A stretch of 64,000 bases of DNA from Burkholderia lata (GCF_902499335.1 NZ_CABVQK010000003.1:248001-312000); one strand, 5' to 3'; shown: positions 34,077-43,836, counted from the first letter of the stretch. The notes: generated by a model from the sequence alone, not told the origin. A program made the numbers and translations.

Positions 34077-35708
34077 ATGCAACGCAGCACACGGGATTCG
34101 GATCGAGCCGCCCGCCGACGCGCGGCCGGCATCGATCGGGACAACAGCCGGTTCTATCTGGTGGGCGGCGGCATCGCATCGCTGGCGGCGGCGGCCTTTC
34201 TGATCCGGGACGGCGACGTACGCGGCTGCAATATCACGATCATCGAAGCGCTCGATCGCCTCGGCGGCAGCCTGGACGGCGCGGGTTCGGCCGACGAGGG
34301 CTACGTGATCCGGGGCGGCCGCATGCTCGAAAGCAAGTACCTCTGCACCTACGATCTGTTTTCGTCGATCCCGACGCTCGACAAGCGCGGTTCCGTCACC
34401 CGCGAAATCCTCGACTGGAACGAGACCATGCGGACCGCGTCGAAGTCGCGCCTGGTGCGCGACGGCCGACGGGTGAACAAGCCGCCCTTCGGGCTCGACG
34501 AAGGGCACATCGTCGCGCTGGAGCGCCTGTCGATCGAGCCGGAAAGCATGCTCGGAGACAGCCGGATCTCCGATCACTTCAACGCCGGTTTCTTCACGAC
34601 GAATTTCTGGCTGATGTGGTGCACGACCTTCGCGTTCCAGCCCTGGCACAGCGCGGTCGAATTCAGGCGCTACCTGCTCCGGTTCGCGCACATGGTGTCC
34701 GGATTCAACCAGTTGCAGGGCATCATGCGCACGGTCTACAACCAGTACGATTCGCTGGTGAGGCCGCTCGAGAAATGGCTCGACGAGCGCGGCGTGCGGT
34801 TCGAGTCGAATACCCGCGTGACCGATCTCGTGTTGAGCCGCACCGAGGGCGACACCCGCGTCGAGGAAATCGTCTGCGAGCGCGACGGCGCCACCACCCG
34901 AATCGCGGTGCGCGAAGGCGATTGCGCGATCGTCACGCTGGGCTCCATGACGGAAGGATCGAGCCTCGGCGGCATGGACCGCCCCGCGACGCTCAACGGC
35001 CGGGCCGACGCCGGCGCATGGGCGCTGTGGGAGAAGATCGCGGCCGGACGGCCGGCGTTCGGACGCCCGGCCGCGTTCGCCGATCACATCGACGAATCCA
35101 AATGGCTGTCGTTCACGGCCACGCTGCGCGAGCCCGCCCTGCTCCAGCGGATTCGCGACCTGACCGGCAATGTGCCCGGCGAAGGCGGCCTGATCACCTT
35201 CGCGGAGTCGAACTGGCTGATGTCGATCGTGGTGCCGCATCAGCCGCATTTCCTTGGTCAGCCCGAGGACGTCAGCGTGTTGTGGGGATACGGGCTGTTC
35301 GTCGACGCGCCCGGCAACTTCGTCGAGAAGCCGATGGCGGCCTGCACGGGGCGCGAGATCATGACCGAATTGCTCGGACATCTGCGACTCGCCGAGCAGG
35401 CTGACGACCTCCTCGCCGGGCTTACCTGCATCCCGTGCATGATGCCGTTCATCACGAGCCAGTTCCTGGCGCGCCAGGACGGCGACCGGCCGCAGGTGAC
35501 GCCGGAAGGCACGGCCAATCTTGCTTTCGTCGGGCAGTTCTGCGAGTTGCCGGACGACGTCGTGTTTACCGTCGAATACTCGATCCGCAGCGCGCAGACG
35601 GCCGTTGCGGCACTGCTCGATCTCGACCGCCGGCCGCCCCCGGTCTACAAGGGACAGCACGACCCACGGGTGCTGTATCGGGCATTCACGACGCTGCACG
35701 ATGCCTGA
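34077..35708 (+). CDS. ohyA: Oleate hydratase (myosin-cross-reactive antigen family)
   Basis: 543 residues from ATG 34077 (AGGGG upstream). The FAD motif is YLVGGGIASLAAAAFLIRDG. Family motifs include RLGGSLDGAGS, RGGRMLE, NAGFFTTNFWLMWCTTFAF near residue 165 and GSMTEGSSLGGMD. The enzyme adds water to cis-9 double bonds of fatty acids using FAD as a structural or redox-primed cofactor, giving 10-hydroxy acids. It may detoxify unsaturated acids or remodel membranes. Regulated by an FNR box at 33889. Confidence 0.92.
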   Translation: MQRSTRDSDRAARRRAAGIDRDNSRFYLVGGGIASLAAAAFLIRDGDVRGCNITIIEALDRLGGSLDGAGSADEGYVIRGGRMLESKYLCTYDLFSSIPTLDKRGSVTREILDWNETMRTASKSRLVRDGRRVNKPPFGLDEGHIVALERLSIEPESMLGDSRISDHFNAGFFTTNFWLMWCTTFAFQPWHSAVEFRRYLLRFAHMVSGFNQLQGIMRTVYNQYDSLVRPLEKWLDERGVRFESNTRVTDLVLSRTEGDTRVEEIVCERDGATTRIAVREGDCAIVTLGSMTEGSSLGGMDRPATLNGRADAGAWALWEKIAAGRPAFGRPAAFADHIDESKWLSFTATLREPALLQRIRDLTGNVPGEGGLITFAESNWLMSIVVPHQPHFLGQPEDVSVLWGYGLFVDAPGNFVEKPMAACTGREIMTELLGHLRLAEQADDLLAGLTCIPCMMPFITSQFLARQDGDRPQVTPEGTANLAFVGQFCELPDDVVFTVEYSIRSAQTAVAALLDLDRRPPPVYKGQHDPRVLYRAFTTLHDA

Positions 35709-35802
35709 GCGCGGCATGCAGGACGGCGGGCGCGGCGCTCACGATCTGCCCGCGCGACGCGCGCCGGGCCGATCGGCAAGCGCCCGCGACCGGTTCGCGT
35801 CC

Positions 35803-35816
35803 TTGACTTGAATCAG
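35803..35816. promoter_or_regulatory. FNR-like site in a convergent intergenic region
   Basis: TTGACTTGAATCAG (one mismatch) overlaps the cbpM stop codon and lies between the 3' ends of convergent genes. No target start codon is evident. Confidence 0.35.
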
Positions 35817-36163
35817 GCGGGCCCCGCGGGCGGGCCCGATTCCCGATGCGCGGCCGAGGTGGCCCGGGTGACGGCGCGCAGCGCATCGATCTCGTCGAGC
35901 AGATCGAGCGCGAGCGCGATGCCGGGCGGGTTGATCATCAGATCCCGGGACAGGCGCTGCGCGATCGCGACACGGCGCAGCACCGCCCCGCTGAAACGCC
36001 ACTCTCGCGGGCCGGCGCCCATCGGATCGAGGGCGCCCTCGGCGACCCACAGCGTCAGTTCCGCCTCGGACGCGCCGCTGATCCGGCACAGCTCGACGAA
36101 CGTCAGCTCGACGCGCTCGTCGATGACCTGTCCTTGCAGACAGGCGGTTCTGGTTTCTTTCAT
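35813..36163 (-). CDS. cbpM: CbpM-type chaperone modulator
   Basis: 116 residues from ATG 36163, six bases after the cbpA stop. A MerR-like helix-turn-helix region (FVELCRISGASEAELTLWVAEGALDP) is typical of CbpM. A longer C-terminal helix follows, then a Gly/Pro tail. CbpM binds the J-domain of CbpA and restrains its activity, and the gene pair order cbpA-cbpM is conserved. Confidence 0.85.
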   Translation of the reverse strand: MKETRTACLQGQVIDERVELTFVELCRISGASEAELTLWVAEGALDPMGAGPREWRFSGAVLRRVAIAQRLSRDLMINPPGIALALDLLDEIDALRAVTRATSAAHRESGPPAGPA

Positions 36164-36169
36164 GATGCG

Positions 36170-37090
36170 TCACCCGTAAAAATGCGCGCGCGGGTCGAAA
36201 TCGAACGACTGGCGCATGGTGTCGTAGGCAGCCTTGCTCCGCTCGCTATCGGCGGGCGGCAGGACAATCTTGAGCTTCACGTACAGGTTGCCGGGCGGAT
36301 CGCCGGGAATCCCCTTGCCTTTCAATCGCAGCCGTCTTCCGGATGGCGAATTCCCGGGCACGGTCACCGCGACCTCGCCGTCGGGCGTCGGCGTCGTGAC
36401 CGTTGCGCCGAGTGCCGCTTCCCATGGCGCGACCGGGAGATCGACCGTCACATCCCGGTCGTTCACCTGAAAACGCGGATGGTCGCGAAACGCGATCTCG
36501 AGATACAGATCGCCGGGCGCACCGCCACCGTGCCCGACGCCGCCCTGTCCCGCCAACCGGATGTACTGTCCGGCCCGGATGCCTTTCGGGATGGAGACAT
36601 TCAGCGTCCGCGGCTGCAGCCGCACGTGTCCCTGCGGGTCGATGCCCGGCAGGCTCAGCGAAATGACGCGCTGCGCGCCGCGATACGCGTCTTCCAGATC
36701 GACGACGAGCTTTGCATGGTGATCGCGCCCGGCGTTGAGCGGCCCGTCCGGCCGGGCTCGCCCGGCGGCGAAGATCGACGCCAGATAGTCGTCGAAGTCG
36801 GGCGGCGCGCCGGCTCCGCTGAATTCGAACCCTTCGTCCCAGTTCGGCTCCGGGCGGAATGCGTCGCCGCCGTGCCATCCGGCGCCGAGCCTGTCGTAGG
36901 CGGCCCGCTTCTCGGGGTCCTTCAACACCTCGTAGGCGTGCCCGACTTCCTTGAAATGCGCTTCGGCATCCTGATGCTTGCTGACGTCGGGGTGATATTT
37001 GCGCGCGAGCTTGCGATACGCCCGCTTGATGTCGTCCTGCGTCGCGTCGCGCGCCAGGCCCAGCACCTCGTAGTAGTCCTTGTATTCCAT
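36170..37090 (-). CDS. cbpA: CbpA DnaJ-type co-chaperone
   Basis: 306 residues. The J-domain (1-70) has HPD in KYHPDVSKHQ. A Gly/Phe-rich linker follows, then two substrate-binding beta domains (about 125-290), with no zinc finger, as in CbpA rather than DnaJ. It stimulates DnaK and supports protein folding in stationary or anoxic cells. It is operonic with cbpM and divergent from the ABC importer, with an FNR box between. Confidence 0.93.
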   Translation of the reverse strand: MEYKDYYEVLGLARDATQDDIKRAYRKLARKYHPDVSKHQDAEAHFKEVGHAYEVLKDPEKRAAYDRLGAGWHGGDAFRPEPNWDEGFEFSGAGAPPDFDDYLASIFAAGRARPDGPLNAGRDHHAKLVVDLEDAYRGAQRVISLSLPGIDPQGHVRLQPRTLNVSIPKGIRAGQYIRLAGQGGVGHGGGAPGDLYLEIAFRDHPRFQVNDRDVTVDLPVAPWEAALGATVTTPTPDGEVAVTVPGNSPSGRRLRLKGKGIPGDPPGNLYVKLKIVLPPADSERSKAAYDTMRQSFDFDPRAHFYG

Positions 37091-37280
37091 GAGAAAGACC
37101 TGACGGGAAAAGCGATGGAGCGACGGACCGGCCGGCGCATGCGTCGCCGCAGCCTGGCCGAAGCGGCGCCCCGTGCCGTGAATTCCGGCATGGCGCGGCG
37201 CGGGACGGCAGCGCGAAAGCGTCGTTCACGCGCGTTCGCGCCCCCTCCTTCGCAGCGTATTCAGCGATCCGGCAACGGGA

Positions 37281-37294
37281 TTGACCCATGTCAA
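37281..37294. promoter_or_regulatory. FNR/Anr-type box between cbpA and the ABC importer
   Basis: TTGACCCATGTCAA is centred 197 bp from cbpA and 62 bp from GTG 37349. Confidence 0.72.
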
Positions 37295-37348
37295 CGGCCC
37301 ACCGGCAAGCGTGGTCGACGATGTGACGACACGGAACGGGGGAGCCAC

Positions 37349-39082
37349 GTGGAGCACCATGCCGACATCCTGAGCGGCGGACGCTGGTACCCGCGCGCGG
37401 CCGACTGGCGCGATCCGCTCGCCGTTCTGCTGGTGCTCGGCCTGGCGGTGCTCGTCGGCGCCGGCGCACGGCAGATGGTCGGGCCGCTCGTGATCGCTCA
37501 GCACGCGCCCATCACGCTCGCGCCCGGCGCGTTGCCTGAATACACGCTGCGCACGGTGATGCGCATGCTGGCCGCGCTGTGCGCGTCGCTGTGTTTCACC
37601 TTCACTTATGCGACGCTCGCCGCGAAAAGCCGCCGCGCGGAAATGGTGCTGATTCCGCTGCTCGACGTCCTGCAATCCGTGCCGATTCTCGGTTATCTGT
37701 CGTTTACGGTGGTGTTTTTCGTGTCGCTGTTTCCCGGCAACGTGCTCGGCGCGGAACTGGCGGCGATATTCGCGATTTTCACGAGCCAGGCATGGAACAT
37801 GACCTTCAGTTTCTACCAGTCGCTGCGGATGGTGCCGCACGATCTGGACGAAGCGAGCCGCAGCCTGCGGCTGTCGGCATGGCAACGATTCTGGCGGCTC
37901 GAAGTGCCGTTCGCGATGCCCGGCCTGATCTGGAACACGATGATGTCGATGTCGGGCGGATGGTTCTTCGTGGTGGCCTCCGAAGCGATTTCGGTCGGCA
38001 CCCTGCGAATCGCGCTGCCGGGCGTCGGTTCGTATGTCGCGCAGGCGATCGAGCAGCGCGATCTCCGCGCGGTCGGCTATGCGATTCTCGCCATGACCGT
38101 CGCAATCGTGCTCTACGACCAGTTGCTGTTTCGGCCGATGGTCGCCTGGGCCGACAAGTTCCGCTTCGAACAGACGGTCAGCCGAAGCGCGCCGCACAGC
38201 TGGGTGCTCGATCTGCTGCGGCGCTCCAGCCTGATCCGGCACGCAAGCGCGCCGCTCGGCTCGGTCCTGCAGCGGACCGCGCACGCGCGCCTCGCGTTGC
38301 CGCGGCATGCGCCCGCGCTGCGTCTGTCCTTGTCCCGGCGCACGGGCGACGCGATCTGGCTGGCCTCGTGCGCCGCCGGCCTCGCTTACGTGGTCTCGGC
38401 GTTGCTGCGCGTCGCCGTGCCGCGCCTGGCCTGGGCCGATGTCACCGTCGTCGCGCACGACGGCCTGCTGACCTTGTCGCGGGTCGCCGTGCTGATCGTG
38501 ATCGCGTCGATCGTCTGGGTGCCGCTCGGGGTGCTGATCGGACTGCGGCCCAGGATGACGGAGCGCGTGCAGCCGATTGCGCAGTTTCTCGCGGCATTCC
38601 CCGCCAACCTGCTGTTTCCGGTGGCGGTCTTCCTGATCGTGCGCTTCGGCCTCGCGCCGAGGATCTGGTTGAGCCCGCTCATGATCCTGGGCACGCAGTG
38701 GTACATCCTGTTCAACGTGATCGCGGGCGCGACCGCGCTGCCGGACGATCTGCGGGAAGCCGCCGCGAGCTTGCGCCTGCGACCGCTGGCGTGGTGGCGC
38801 AAGGTGATGCTCCCCGGCATTTTTCCCTATTACGTCACGGGTGCGATCACGGCATCGGGCGGCGCGTGGAATGCCAGCATCGTGTCCGAAGTGGTCAGCT
38901 GGGGGCCGACCACGCTCGACGGCGGCGGGCTCGGCGCCTATATCGCGCGCATGACCGTTGCGGGCGACTACCTGCGCATCGCACTCGGCATCGCGATGAT
39001 GTCGATACTGGTGATCGCCACGAACCGCCTGCTGTGGCGTCCGCTCTATGTGTATGCGGAACGCCGCGCCCGACTGGATTGA
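37349..39082 (+). CDS. Fused double permease of a NitT/TauT-type ABC importer
   Basis: 577 residues from GTG 37349, five bases after GGGGGAG. Two permease units are fused in tandem, each with a cytoplasmic EAA loop (LDEASRSLRLSAWQRFWRL, then LREAAASLRLRPLAWWRK). Each unit has about six membrane spans. This is the pattern of importers for nitrate, taurine or sulfonate-like anions, but the fused form usually lacks an adjacent binding protein, as here. Substrate unknown. It is co-transcribed with the ATPase at 39091. Confidence 0.85.
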   Translation: MEHHADILSGGRWYPRAADWRDPLAVLLVLGLAVLVGAGARQMVGPLVIAQHAPITLAPGALPEYTLRTVMRMLAALCASLCFTFTYATLAAKSRRAEMVLIPLLDVLQSVPILGYLSFTVVFFVSLFPGNVLGAELAAIFAIFTSQAWNMTFSFYQSLRMVPHDLDEASRSLRLSAWQRFWRLEVPFAMPGLIWNTMMSMSGGWFFVVASEAISVGTLRIALPGVGSYVAQAIEQRDLRAVGYAILAMTVAIVLYDQLLFRPMVAWADKFRFEQTVSRSAPHSWVLDLLRRSSLIRHASAPLGSVLQRTAHARLALPRHAPALRLSLSRRTGDAIWLASCAAGLAYVVSALLRVAVPRLAWADVTVVAHDGLLTLSRVAVLIVIASIVWVPLGVLIGLRPRMTERVQPIAQFLAAFPANLLFPVAVFLIVRFGLAPRIWLSPLMILGTQWYILFNVIAGATALPDDLREAAASLRLRPLAWWRKVMLPGIFPYYVTGAITASGGAWNASIVSEVVSWGPTTLDGGGLGAYIARMTVAGDYLRIALGIAMMSILVIATNRLLWRPLYVYAERRARLD

Positions 39083-39090
39083 CTCCCGCC

Positions 39091-40431
39091 ATGTCCGAGC
39101 TTCCGCCTCCTGCCATTCAGCCCGACGCCGCGCCGGCCATTCGCGAGGCGCCGCCCGTGATCGAACTGAGCGATATCTGCATGTCGTTCGCCAAACCCTC
39201 GGGCGCGCCGCTGCCGGTACTGGCCGGCGTCGACCTGACGCTGCGCGAAGGCGAGATTCTCGGCTTGCTGGGGCGGTCGGGGTCCGGTAAATCCACGCTG
39301 CTGCGCATCGCGGGCGGTCTCGTCCAGCCCTCGTCCGGCCAGGTCCGTTATCGCGGCGCGCCGCTCGCGGGGCCCGCGGAAGGAATCGGGGTCGTGTTCC
39401 AGACGTTCGCGCTCTACCCGTGGCTGACCGTGCTGGACAACGTCGAGCTGGGACTCGATGCGAGCGACTTGCCGCGCGAGGTCATTCGCCGGCGCGCGTC
39501 GTCGGTCATCGAACTGATCGGTCTCGACGGCTTCGAGTCCGCGTTTCCACGCGAACTGTCGGGCGGCATGCGGCAACGCGTCGGGTTTGCGCGTGCGCTC
39601 GTCGGCGAACCGGCGCTGCTGTTGATGGACGAGCCGTTCTCGGCGCTCGACGTGCTGACCGCCGACACGCTGCGCATGGATTTCCTGGATCTGTGGGCCG
39701 CGCGGCAGTTGCCGACCAAGGCGGTATTGCTCGTCACGCACAACATCGAGGAAGCGGTCCAGATGTGCGACCGCGTGCTCGTGCTGGGCGCGCATCCCGG
39801 CCATATCGTCGCCGAACTCCGGATTCCGCTGCCGCATCCGCGCCAGCGTCTCGACAGCCAGTTCCAGGCGCTCGCCAACGAAATCTACGCGATCCTGACC
39901 GCGCGGCTGGTCGAATCGCTCGATGCGCAGCGCAAGGGACTGGCCGATTTCACGCAACGGCTGCCGGTGGTGTCGAGCCACCGCATCGACGGCTTCATCG
40001 AGACCCTCGCCGCCGGCTCGAGCAACGGCTACGCCGAGCTGTCGAAGATCGCCGGGCCGCTGCTCAAGGTGGACGAACTGCTGCCCGCCGCCGCCGCGCT
40101 GCATATCCTGGCGTTCGCGGAACTGCGCGACGGCGCGATACGGCTCACTGCCGCCGGCCGGGTCTATGCGCAGGGACGTGCGGCCGACCGCAAGCGGCTG
40201 TTGCGCGAGCATCTCGAACATTTCGTTCCGCTTGCCAGTCACATCCGGGCCGTCCTCGACGAACGGGACGGGCATCGGGCGCCGCGCGAACGTTTCGAGC
40301 TCGAACTGGAAGATCGCCTCAACCGGCAGGACGCCGCGGATACGCTGCGAACCGTCATCGACTGGGGTCGCGCGTCGGGGCTCTACACCTACGACGACGC
40401 GACCCGCATGTTCGGTGCCGGCGATGAATAG
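39091..40431 (+). CDS. NitT/TauT-type ABC ATPase with C-terminal AAA-associated domain
   Basis: 446 residues. The N-terminal ATPase has Walker A GRSGSGKS, Q-loop VVFQTFALYPWL, signature LSGGMRQRVGFARA and Walker B LLLMDEPFSALD. The C-terminal ~160 residues (from about 285) form an AAA-associated helical domain with repeats of DGFIETLAAG and ELSKIAGPLLKVDELLPAA, often fused to such ATPases. It partners the permease encoded directly upstream. Confidence 0.9.
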   Translation: MSELPPPAIQPDAAPAIREAPPVIELSDICMSFAKPSGAPLPVLAGVDLTLREGEILGLLGRSGSGKSTLLRIAGGLVQPSSGQVRYRGAPLAGPAEGIGVVFQTFALYPWLTVLDNVELGLDASDLPREVIRRRASSVIELIGLDGFESAFPRELSGGMRQRVGFARALVGEPALLLMDEPFSALDVLTADTLRMDFLDLWAARQLPTKAVLLVTHNIEEAVQMCDRVLVLGAHPGHIVAELRIPLPHPRQRLDSQFQALANEIYAILTARLVESLDAQRKGLADFTQRLPVVSSHRIDGFIETLAAGSSNGYAELSKIAGPLLKVDELLPAAAALHILAFAELRDGAIRLTAAGRVYAQGRAADRKRLLREHLEHFVPLASHIRAVLDERDGHRAPRERFELELEDRLNRQDAADTLRTVIDWGRASGLYTYDDATRMFGAGDE

Positions 40432-41125
40432 CGCAGGCAGCCCTCGTCATGTCCATCGGACCCATCGGTCGGGCTGGTTGCGCGCGGCCGTGCTGGGCGC
40501 CAACGACGGCGTGCTGTCGATGGCGAGCCTGATGGTCGGCATGGCGTCGGCGGGGATGGCGCCTCGCACGATGCTCACCGCCGGCATCGCGGGGCTTGCG
40601 GCCGGGATGCTGTCGATGAGCGCCGGGGAATACGTGTCGGTCAGCTCGCAGGCGGATGTCGAATCCGCCGATACGGAAATCGAGCGGCGGGCGCTGCAAG
40701 CCGATTATGCGTACGAGCAGGACGAGCTGGCCGATATCTACGTCCAGCGCGGTCTCGATGCGGTGCTGGCACGCCAGGTCGCCGAGCAACTGATGGCGCG
40801 CGATGCGCTCGCCGCGCACGCGCGCGACGATATCGGCATCTCGAGCGCCATGGCCGCCCGGCCGATCGCCGCGGCGGCCACCTCGCTCGTCAGCTTCGCC
40901 GCAGGCGGCGTCGGGCCGCTGCTCGCCGCCGTTCTCGCATCGCCCTCGCGGGCGGTCGCCGTCGTCGTCGCGGTTGCGCTCGCGGTCCTCGCCGCGCTCG
41001 GCGCCGCGGCCGCCCGGCTGGGCGGCGCGCAGGTCGCGCGGAGCGTGTTCCGGGTGCTTGCATGGGGCGCGTTGACGATGCTCGGCATGACGTTCGTCGG
41101 CCGGCTGCTCGGCGCGGTTCTCTAG
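40424..41125 (+). CDS. VIT1/CCC1-family iron/manganese transporter
   Basis: 233 residues, overlapping the ATPase stop by eight bases. The start region LRAAVLGANDGVLSMASLM is the VIT1/CCC1 signature. SMSAGEYVSVSSQADVESAD is the second metal-binding motif. Spans near 25-65 and 150-230 flank a cytoplasmic helical hairpin. It probably exports or sequesters Fe2+ or Mn2+, which is useful when iron turns ferrous without oxygen. Confidence 0.9.
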   Translation: MNSAGSPRHVHRTHRSGWLRAAVLGANDGVLSMASLMVGMASAGMAPRTMLTAGIAGLAAGMLSMSAGEYVSVSSQADVESADTEIERRALQADYAYEQDELADIYVQRGLDAVLARQVAEQLMARDALAAHARDDIGISSAMAARPIAAAATSLVSFAAGGVGPLLAAVLASPSRAVAVVVAVALAVLAALGAAAARLGGAQVARSVFRVLAWGALTMLGMTFVGRLLGAVL

Positions 41126-41192
41126 CGGCGGCAACCGAAATCCGCACGATTGCGCCATCCGATGCGGCCCCGCGCAGAGAACGGCACGCGGC

Positions 41193-41206
41193 TTGAGGTC
41201 GATCAA
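41193..41206. promoter_or_regulatory. FNR/Anr-type box for the ribonucleotide reductase
   Basis: TTGAGGTCGATCAA is centred 63 bp upstream of ATG 41262. Confidence 0.7.
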
Positions 41207-41261
41207 GGAACCCGCGGCCACGGTCCGTACAGTGGTGCCGTCACCTCGAAGGACGGCTTCC

Positions 41262-43052
41262 ATGGCTGAGCAACCCCTATGCGATGTGGTCTTCGCCGAT
41301 CGCTACGCGATGCCTGCCGAAACGTCGCGCCAGCAACTGTTCGACCGCGTGGCGCAGGCCCTGGCGCTCGCCGAGCCGGCCGCCACCCGGGAGCCGGTCG
41401 CGCGGCAGTTCGTTCGCAATCTGCGGCATGGGGCGTTCGGCGCGGGCCGCATCATGGCCAATGCGGGCGGGCCGCCGAACCAGACGATGGTGAACTGCTT
41501 CGTGCATCCCGTTGCCGCGCCTGCCTCGGCGCCGCACGAGGCCCCCGACCTCGACCGGGCGCTGGACGAGGCTCGCCTGACGCTGTCGATGGGCGGCGGC
41601 GTCGGCTACGATTTTTCCGACATCCCGCCGGCGACTGCGCTGCGCGACAGCGGCGCGACGAGCGAGCGCGGCGTGTGCGCAGCCATCGACCGGTTCGATC
41701 GCATGTGCTCGGAAGTCGGTGCGACCGGAACGCGGCGTGGTGCGCAGATGGCCGTGCTGCGCTGCGACCACCCTGACCTGCTGGCGTTCGTCGGCGCGAA
41801 ACGCGGACGCTCGCGCTGGCCTACGTTCAACCTGTCGGTCGCGGTGACCGACGCATTCATGAACGCGGTTGCGGACGATCAGCCGTGGACGCTGCGACAC
41901 CGGGCGCCGCCGCCCGGCGCGAGCGGCAGTCCGCCCGCTGCGCCCGATGGCCGCCAGGACTATGCGACGCTGCCCGCGCGCCGGATCTGGCATGAAATCG
42001 TCACCCAGGCGCGCGACAGCGCGGAGCCGGGCCTGCTGTTCATCGACACGATCAATGCGGCGAATCCGTTGCGCTTCCGGGAAACCCTCGCGGCCACCAA
42101 TCCCTGCGGCGAGCAACCGCTGCCGCCGTATGGCAGCTGCGTGCTCGGCCCGATCGACCTGTCGCGGCTGGTTCGGCATCCGTTCGGTGTGGACGGCGAA
42201 CCGCGCTTCGATTTCAGCGCGCTGGCAGCCGCCGTGGAGATCCAGGTCCGGCTGCTGGATAACGTGCTGGACCTGACGCACTGGCCGCTCGCCGCCCACG
42301 CGCGCGAAGCCCGTGCAACGCGCCGCATCGGCGTGGGCGTGACGGCGCTCGGCGACGCGCTGACCATGATGAAATTGCGCTATGACGCACCCGCCGCGCG
42401 CGAACTGGCAGGACGGATCGCCCGCCACATGCGGGATCACGCGTATGCCGCGTCGGCCCGGCTGGCGGGCGAGCGCGGCGCGTATCCCTGCTGCGATCCG
42501 GCCGTCCATCTCGACGGGCGCACCGGCGCGCCGCCCTTGCCTGGCGCGGTCCGCGCAGCCATCGAGCGCGCCGGATTGCGCAACAGCCATCTGCTGTCGT
42601 TCGCGCCGACCGGCAGCGTCAGCATTGCGTTCGGCGGAAATTGTTCGAACGGCGTCGAACCGGCCTACGACTGGATCTGCCAGCGCAAGGTCCGACTCGG
42701 TGACGGCGAAACCCACAGCCTGCGTGCGGAAAACCGCGCGCATCGCCGGTTTCGCGAACTATGCGGCGACCGGACGCCGCTGCCCGACTACTTCACCCGA
42801 GCCGTCGACGTTGCGCCGCCGGATCACGTGGCCATGCTCGCCGCGCTTCAACCCTACGTGGATGCGGCGATCTCGAAGACGGTGACGGTCGGCAGCGCCT
42901 GCACGCTGTCGCAGATCGATGCGCTGTTCTTCACCGCCTGGCGGTCGAAACTGAAAGGCGTGACCGTGTTCAGGCCCGACGCGTCACTCGACGCGGTGCT
43001 CGTGGCCGTCGAGGCGGGAGCCTGCGCGTCGTCGCCTTGCGTCAACTGCTAG
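41262..43052 (+). CDS. nrdJ: Adenosylcobalamin-dependent (class II) ribonucleotide reductase
   Basis: 596 residues from ATG 41262. Cys79 (VNCFV) and Cys293 (YGSC) form the substrate-reducing pair. Cys282 in NPCGEQPLPPYGSC is the thiyl radical site, with Asn280 and Glu284. The 11-residue Cys282-Cys293 spacing matches class II enzymes. The C-terminus CASSPCVNC provides the thioredoxin-reducible cysteines. It makes deoxynucleotides with coenzyme B12 and no oxygen, so DNA repair can continue in anoxia. It is short compared with many NrdJ proteins. Under an FNR box at 41193. Confidence 0.9.
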   Translation: MAEQPLCDVVFADRYAMPAETSRQQLFDRVAQALALAEPAATREPVARQFVRNLRHGAFGAGRIMANAGGPPNQTMVNCFVHPVAAPASAPHEAPDLDRALDEARLTLSMGGGVGYDFSDIPPATALRDSGATSERGVCAAIDRFDRMCSEVGATGTRRGAQMAVLRCDHPDLLAFVGAKRGRSRWPTFNLSVAVTDAFMNAVADDQPWTLRHRAPPPGASGSPPAAPDGRQDYATLPARRIWHEIVTQARDSAEPGLLFIDTINAANPLRFRETLAATNPCGEQPLPPYGSCVLGPIDLSRLVRHPFGVDGEPRFDFSALAAAVEIQVRLLDNVLDLTHWPLAAHAREARATRRIGVGVTALGDALTMMKLRYDAPAARELAGRIARHMRDHAYAASARLAGERGAYPCCDPAVHLDGRTGAPPLPGAVRAAIERAGLRNSHLLSFAPTGSVSIAFGGNCSNGVEPAYDWICQRKVRLGDGETHSLRAENRAHRRFRELCGDRTPLPDYFTRAVDVAPPDHVAMLAALQPYVDAAISKTVTVGSACTLSQIDALFFTAWRSKLKGVTVFRPDASLDAVLVAVEAGACASSPCVNC

Positions 43053-43118
43053 CCGAAGGGCGATTGGCGGCCTTGCCGTCCGTCGGCGGCCGGGATGCGC
43101 GCGAGGCCGCTGCGGCAC

Positions 43119-43628
43119 TCAGCCGCCAGCGCGCTGCCAGTCGGCGCGCAACAGGCCGTCGCCGTCCCGATAGTGGAGCGTCAAGTGGCCCTGGTGCGCG
43201 CGCAGCACGGCCTCGCCAAGCCGGCGCAGCAAATGCGGCCCCGTGGTCCGCACGGTCATCCGGGCCGGCTGTTCGTCGATTTCCATGATGCGTTCGAGCG
43301 GATGCTCGTTTTCTTCGCCGGCCGCCTGGCGGCGCAGCAGCGCGACCAGATCGTCGCGATGGCCCGCGAGATACTCGCCCGTCAGCACGAACTCGCCGGC
43401 CGGCGCATGGTCGTGGATCCGGCGGCAGGCCGGGCACGTGAGCTGCCGCAATGCATCCGACGACGCGCGCCAGATCCACCGCCCGTCTTCGTAGAGCGCG
43501 CCGCATTCGCCGCAGCGCGTCGAGCCCTTGATGCGCGCCGGCGACCGATAGCTGTCCCGCGTATGAGGCCCCGGCTGCTTGTCGCGGCGCATTCCGGGCT
43601 TCGCGTTCCGCTCGTTCGATCTGTTCAT
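43119..43628 (-). CDS. BCAM0308-like zinc-ribbon protein
   Basis: 169 residues from ATG 43628; the start is uncertain as the ribosome site is weak. A four-cysteine zinc ribbon (CGECGALYEDGRW then CPACRRI) resembles the NMD3-like N-terminal knuckle. It is followed by EFVLTGEYLAGHRDDLVALL and MTVRTTGPHLLRRLGEAVLR. I recall an uncharacterised family named after B. cenocepacia BCAM0308 with this look. A role in ribosome or RNA handling is only suggested by the NMD3-like ribbon. It converges with nrdJ. Confidence 0.7.
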   Translation of the reverse strand: MNRSNERNAKPGMRRDKQPGPHTRDSYRSPARIKGSTRCGECGALYEDGRWIWRASSDALRQLTCPACRRIHDHAPAGEFVLTGEYLAGHRDDLVALLRRQAAGEENEHPLERIMEIDEQPARMTVRTTGPHLLRRLGEAVLRAHQGHLTLHYRDGDGLLRADWQRAGG

Positions 43629-43836
43629 GGTGGTATCCGGCTGGTGTTCGGTGCACATCGCGCGGAGGGCGCGACGCGGCGAACGGAAGCGCGATCGATT
43701 CGCCTGCCTCCGTTCCGCCCGTGCCGGTTCTCCGGCGGCGTGCTCTTCGGGCGCGGCGCGAGCGCCGGCCCCCATCGTGGCGCACGAACATCGCGCCCTT
43801 CTGTCGTCGAGCATCGCCGCATCCGACGCGTACGCC

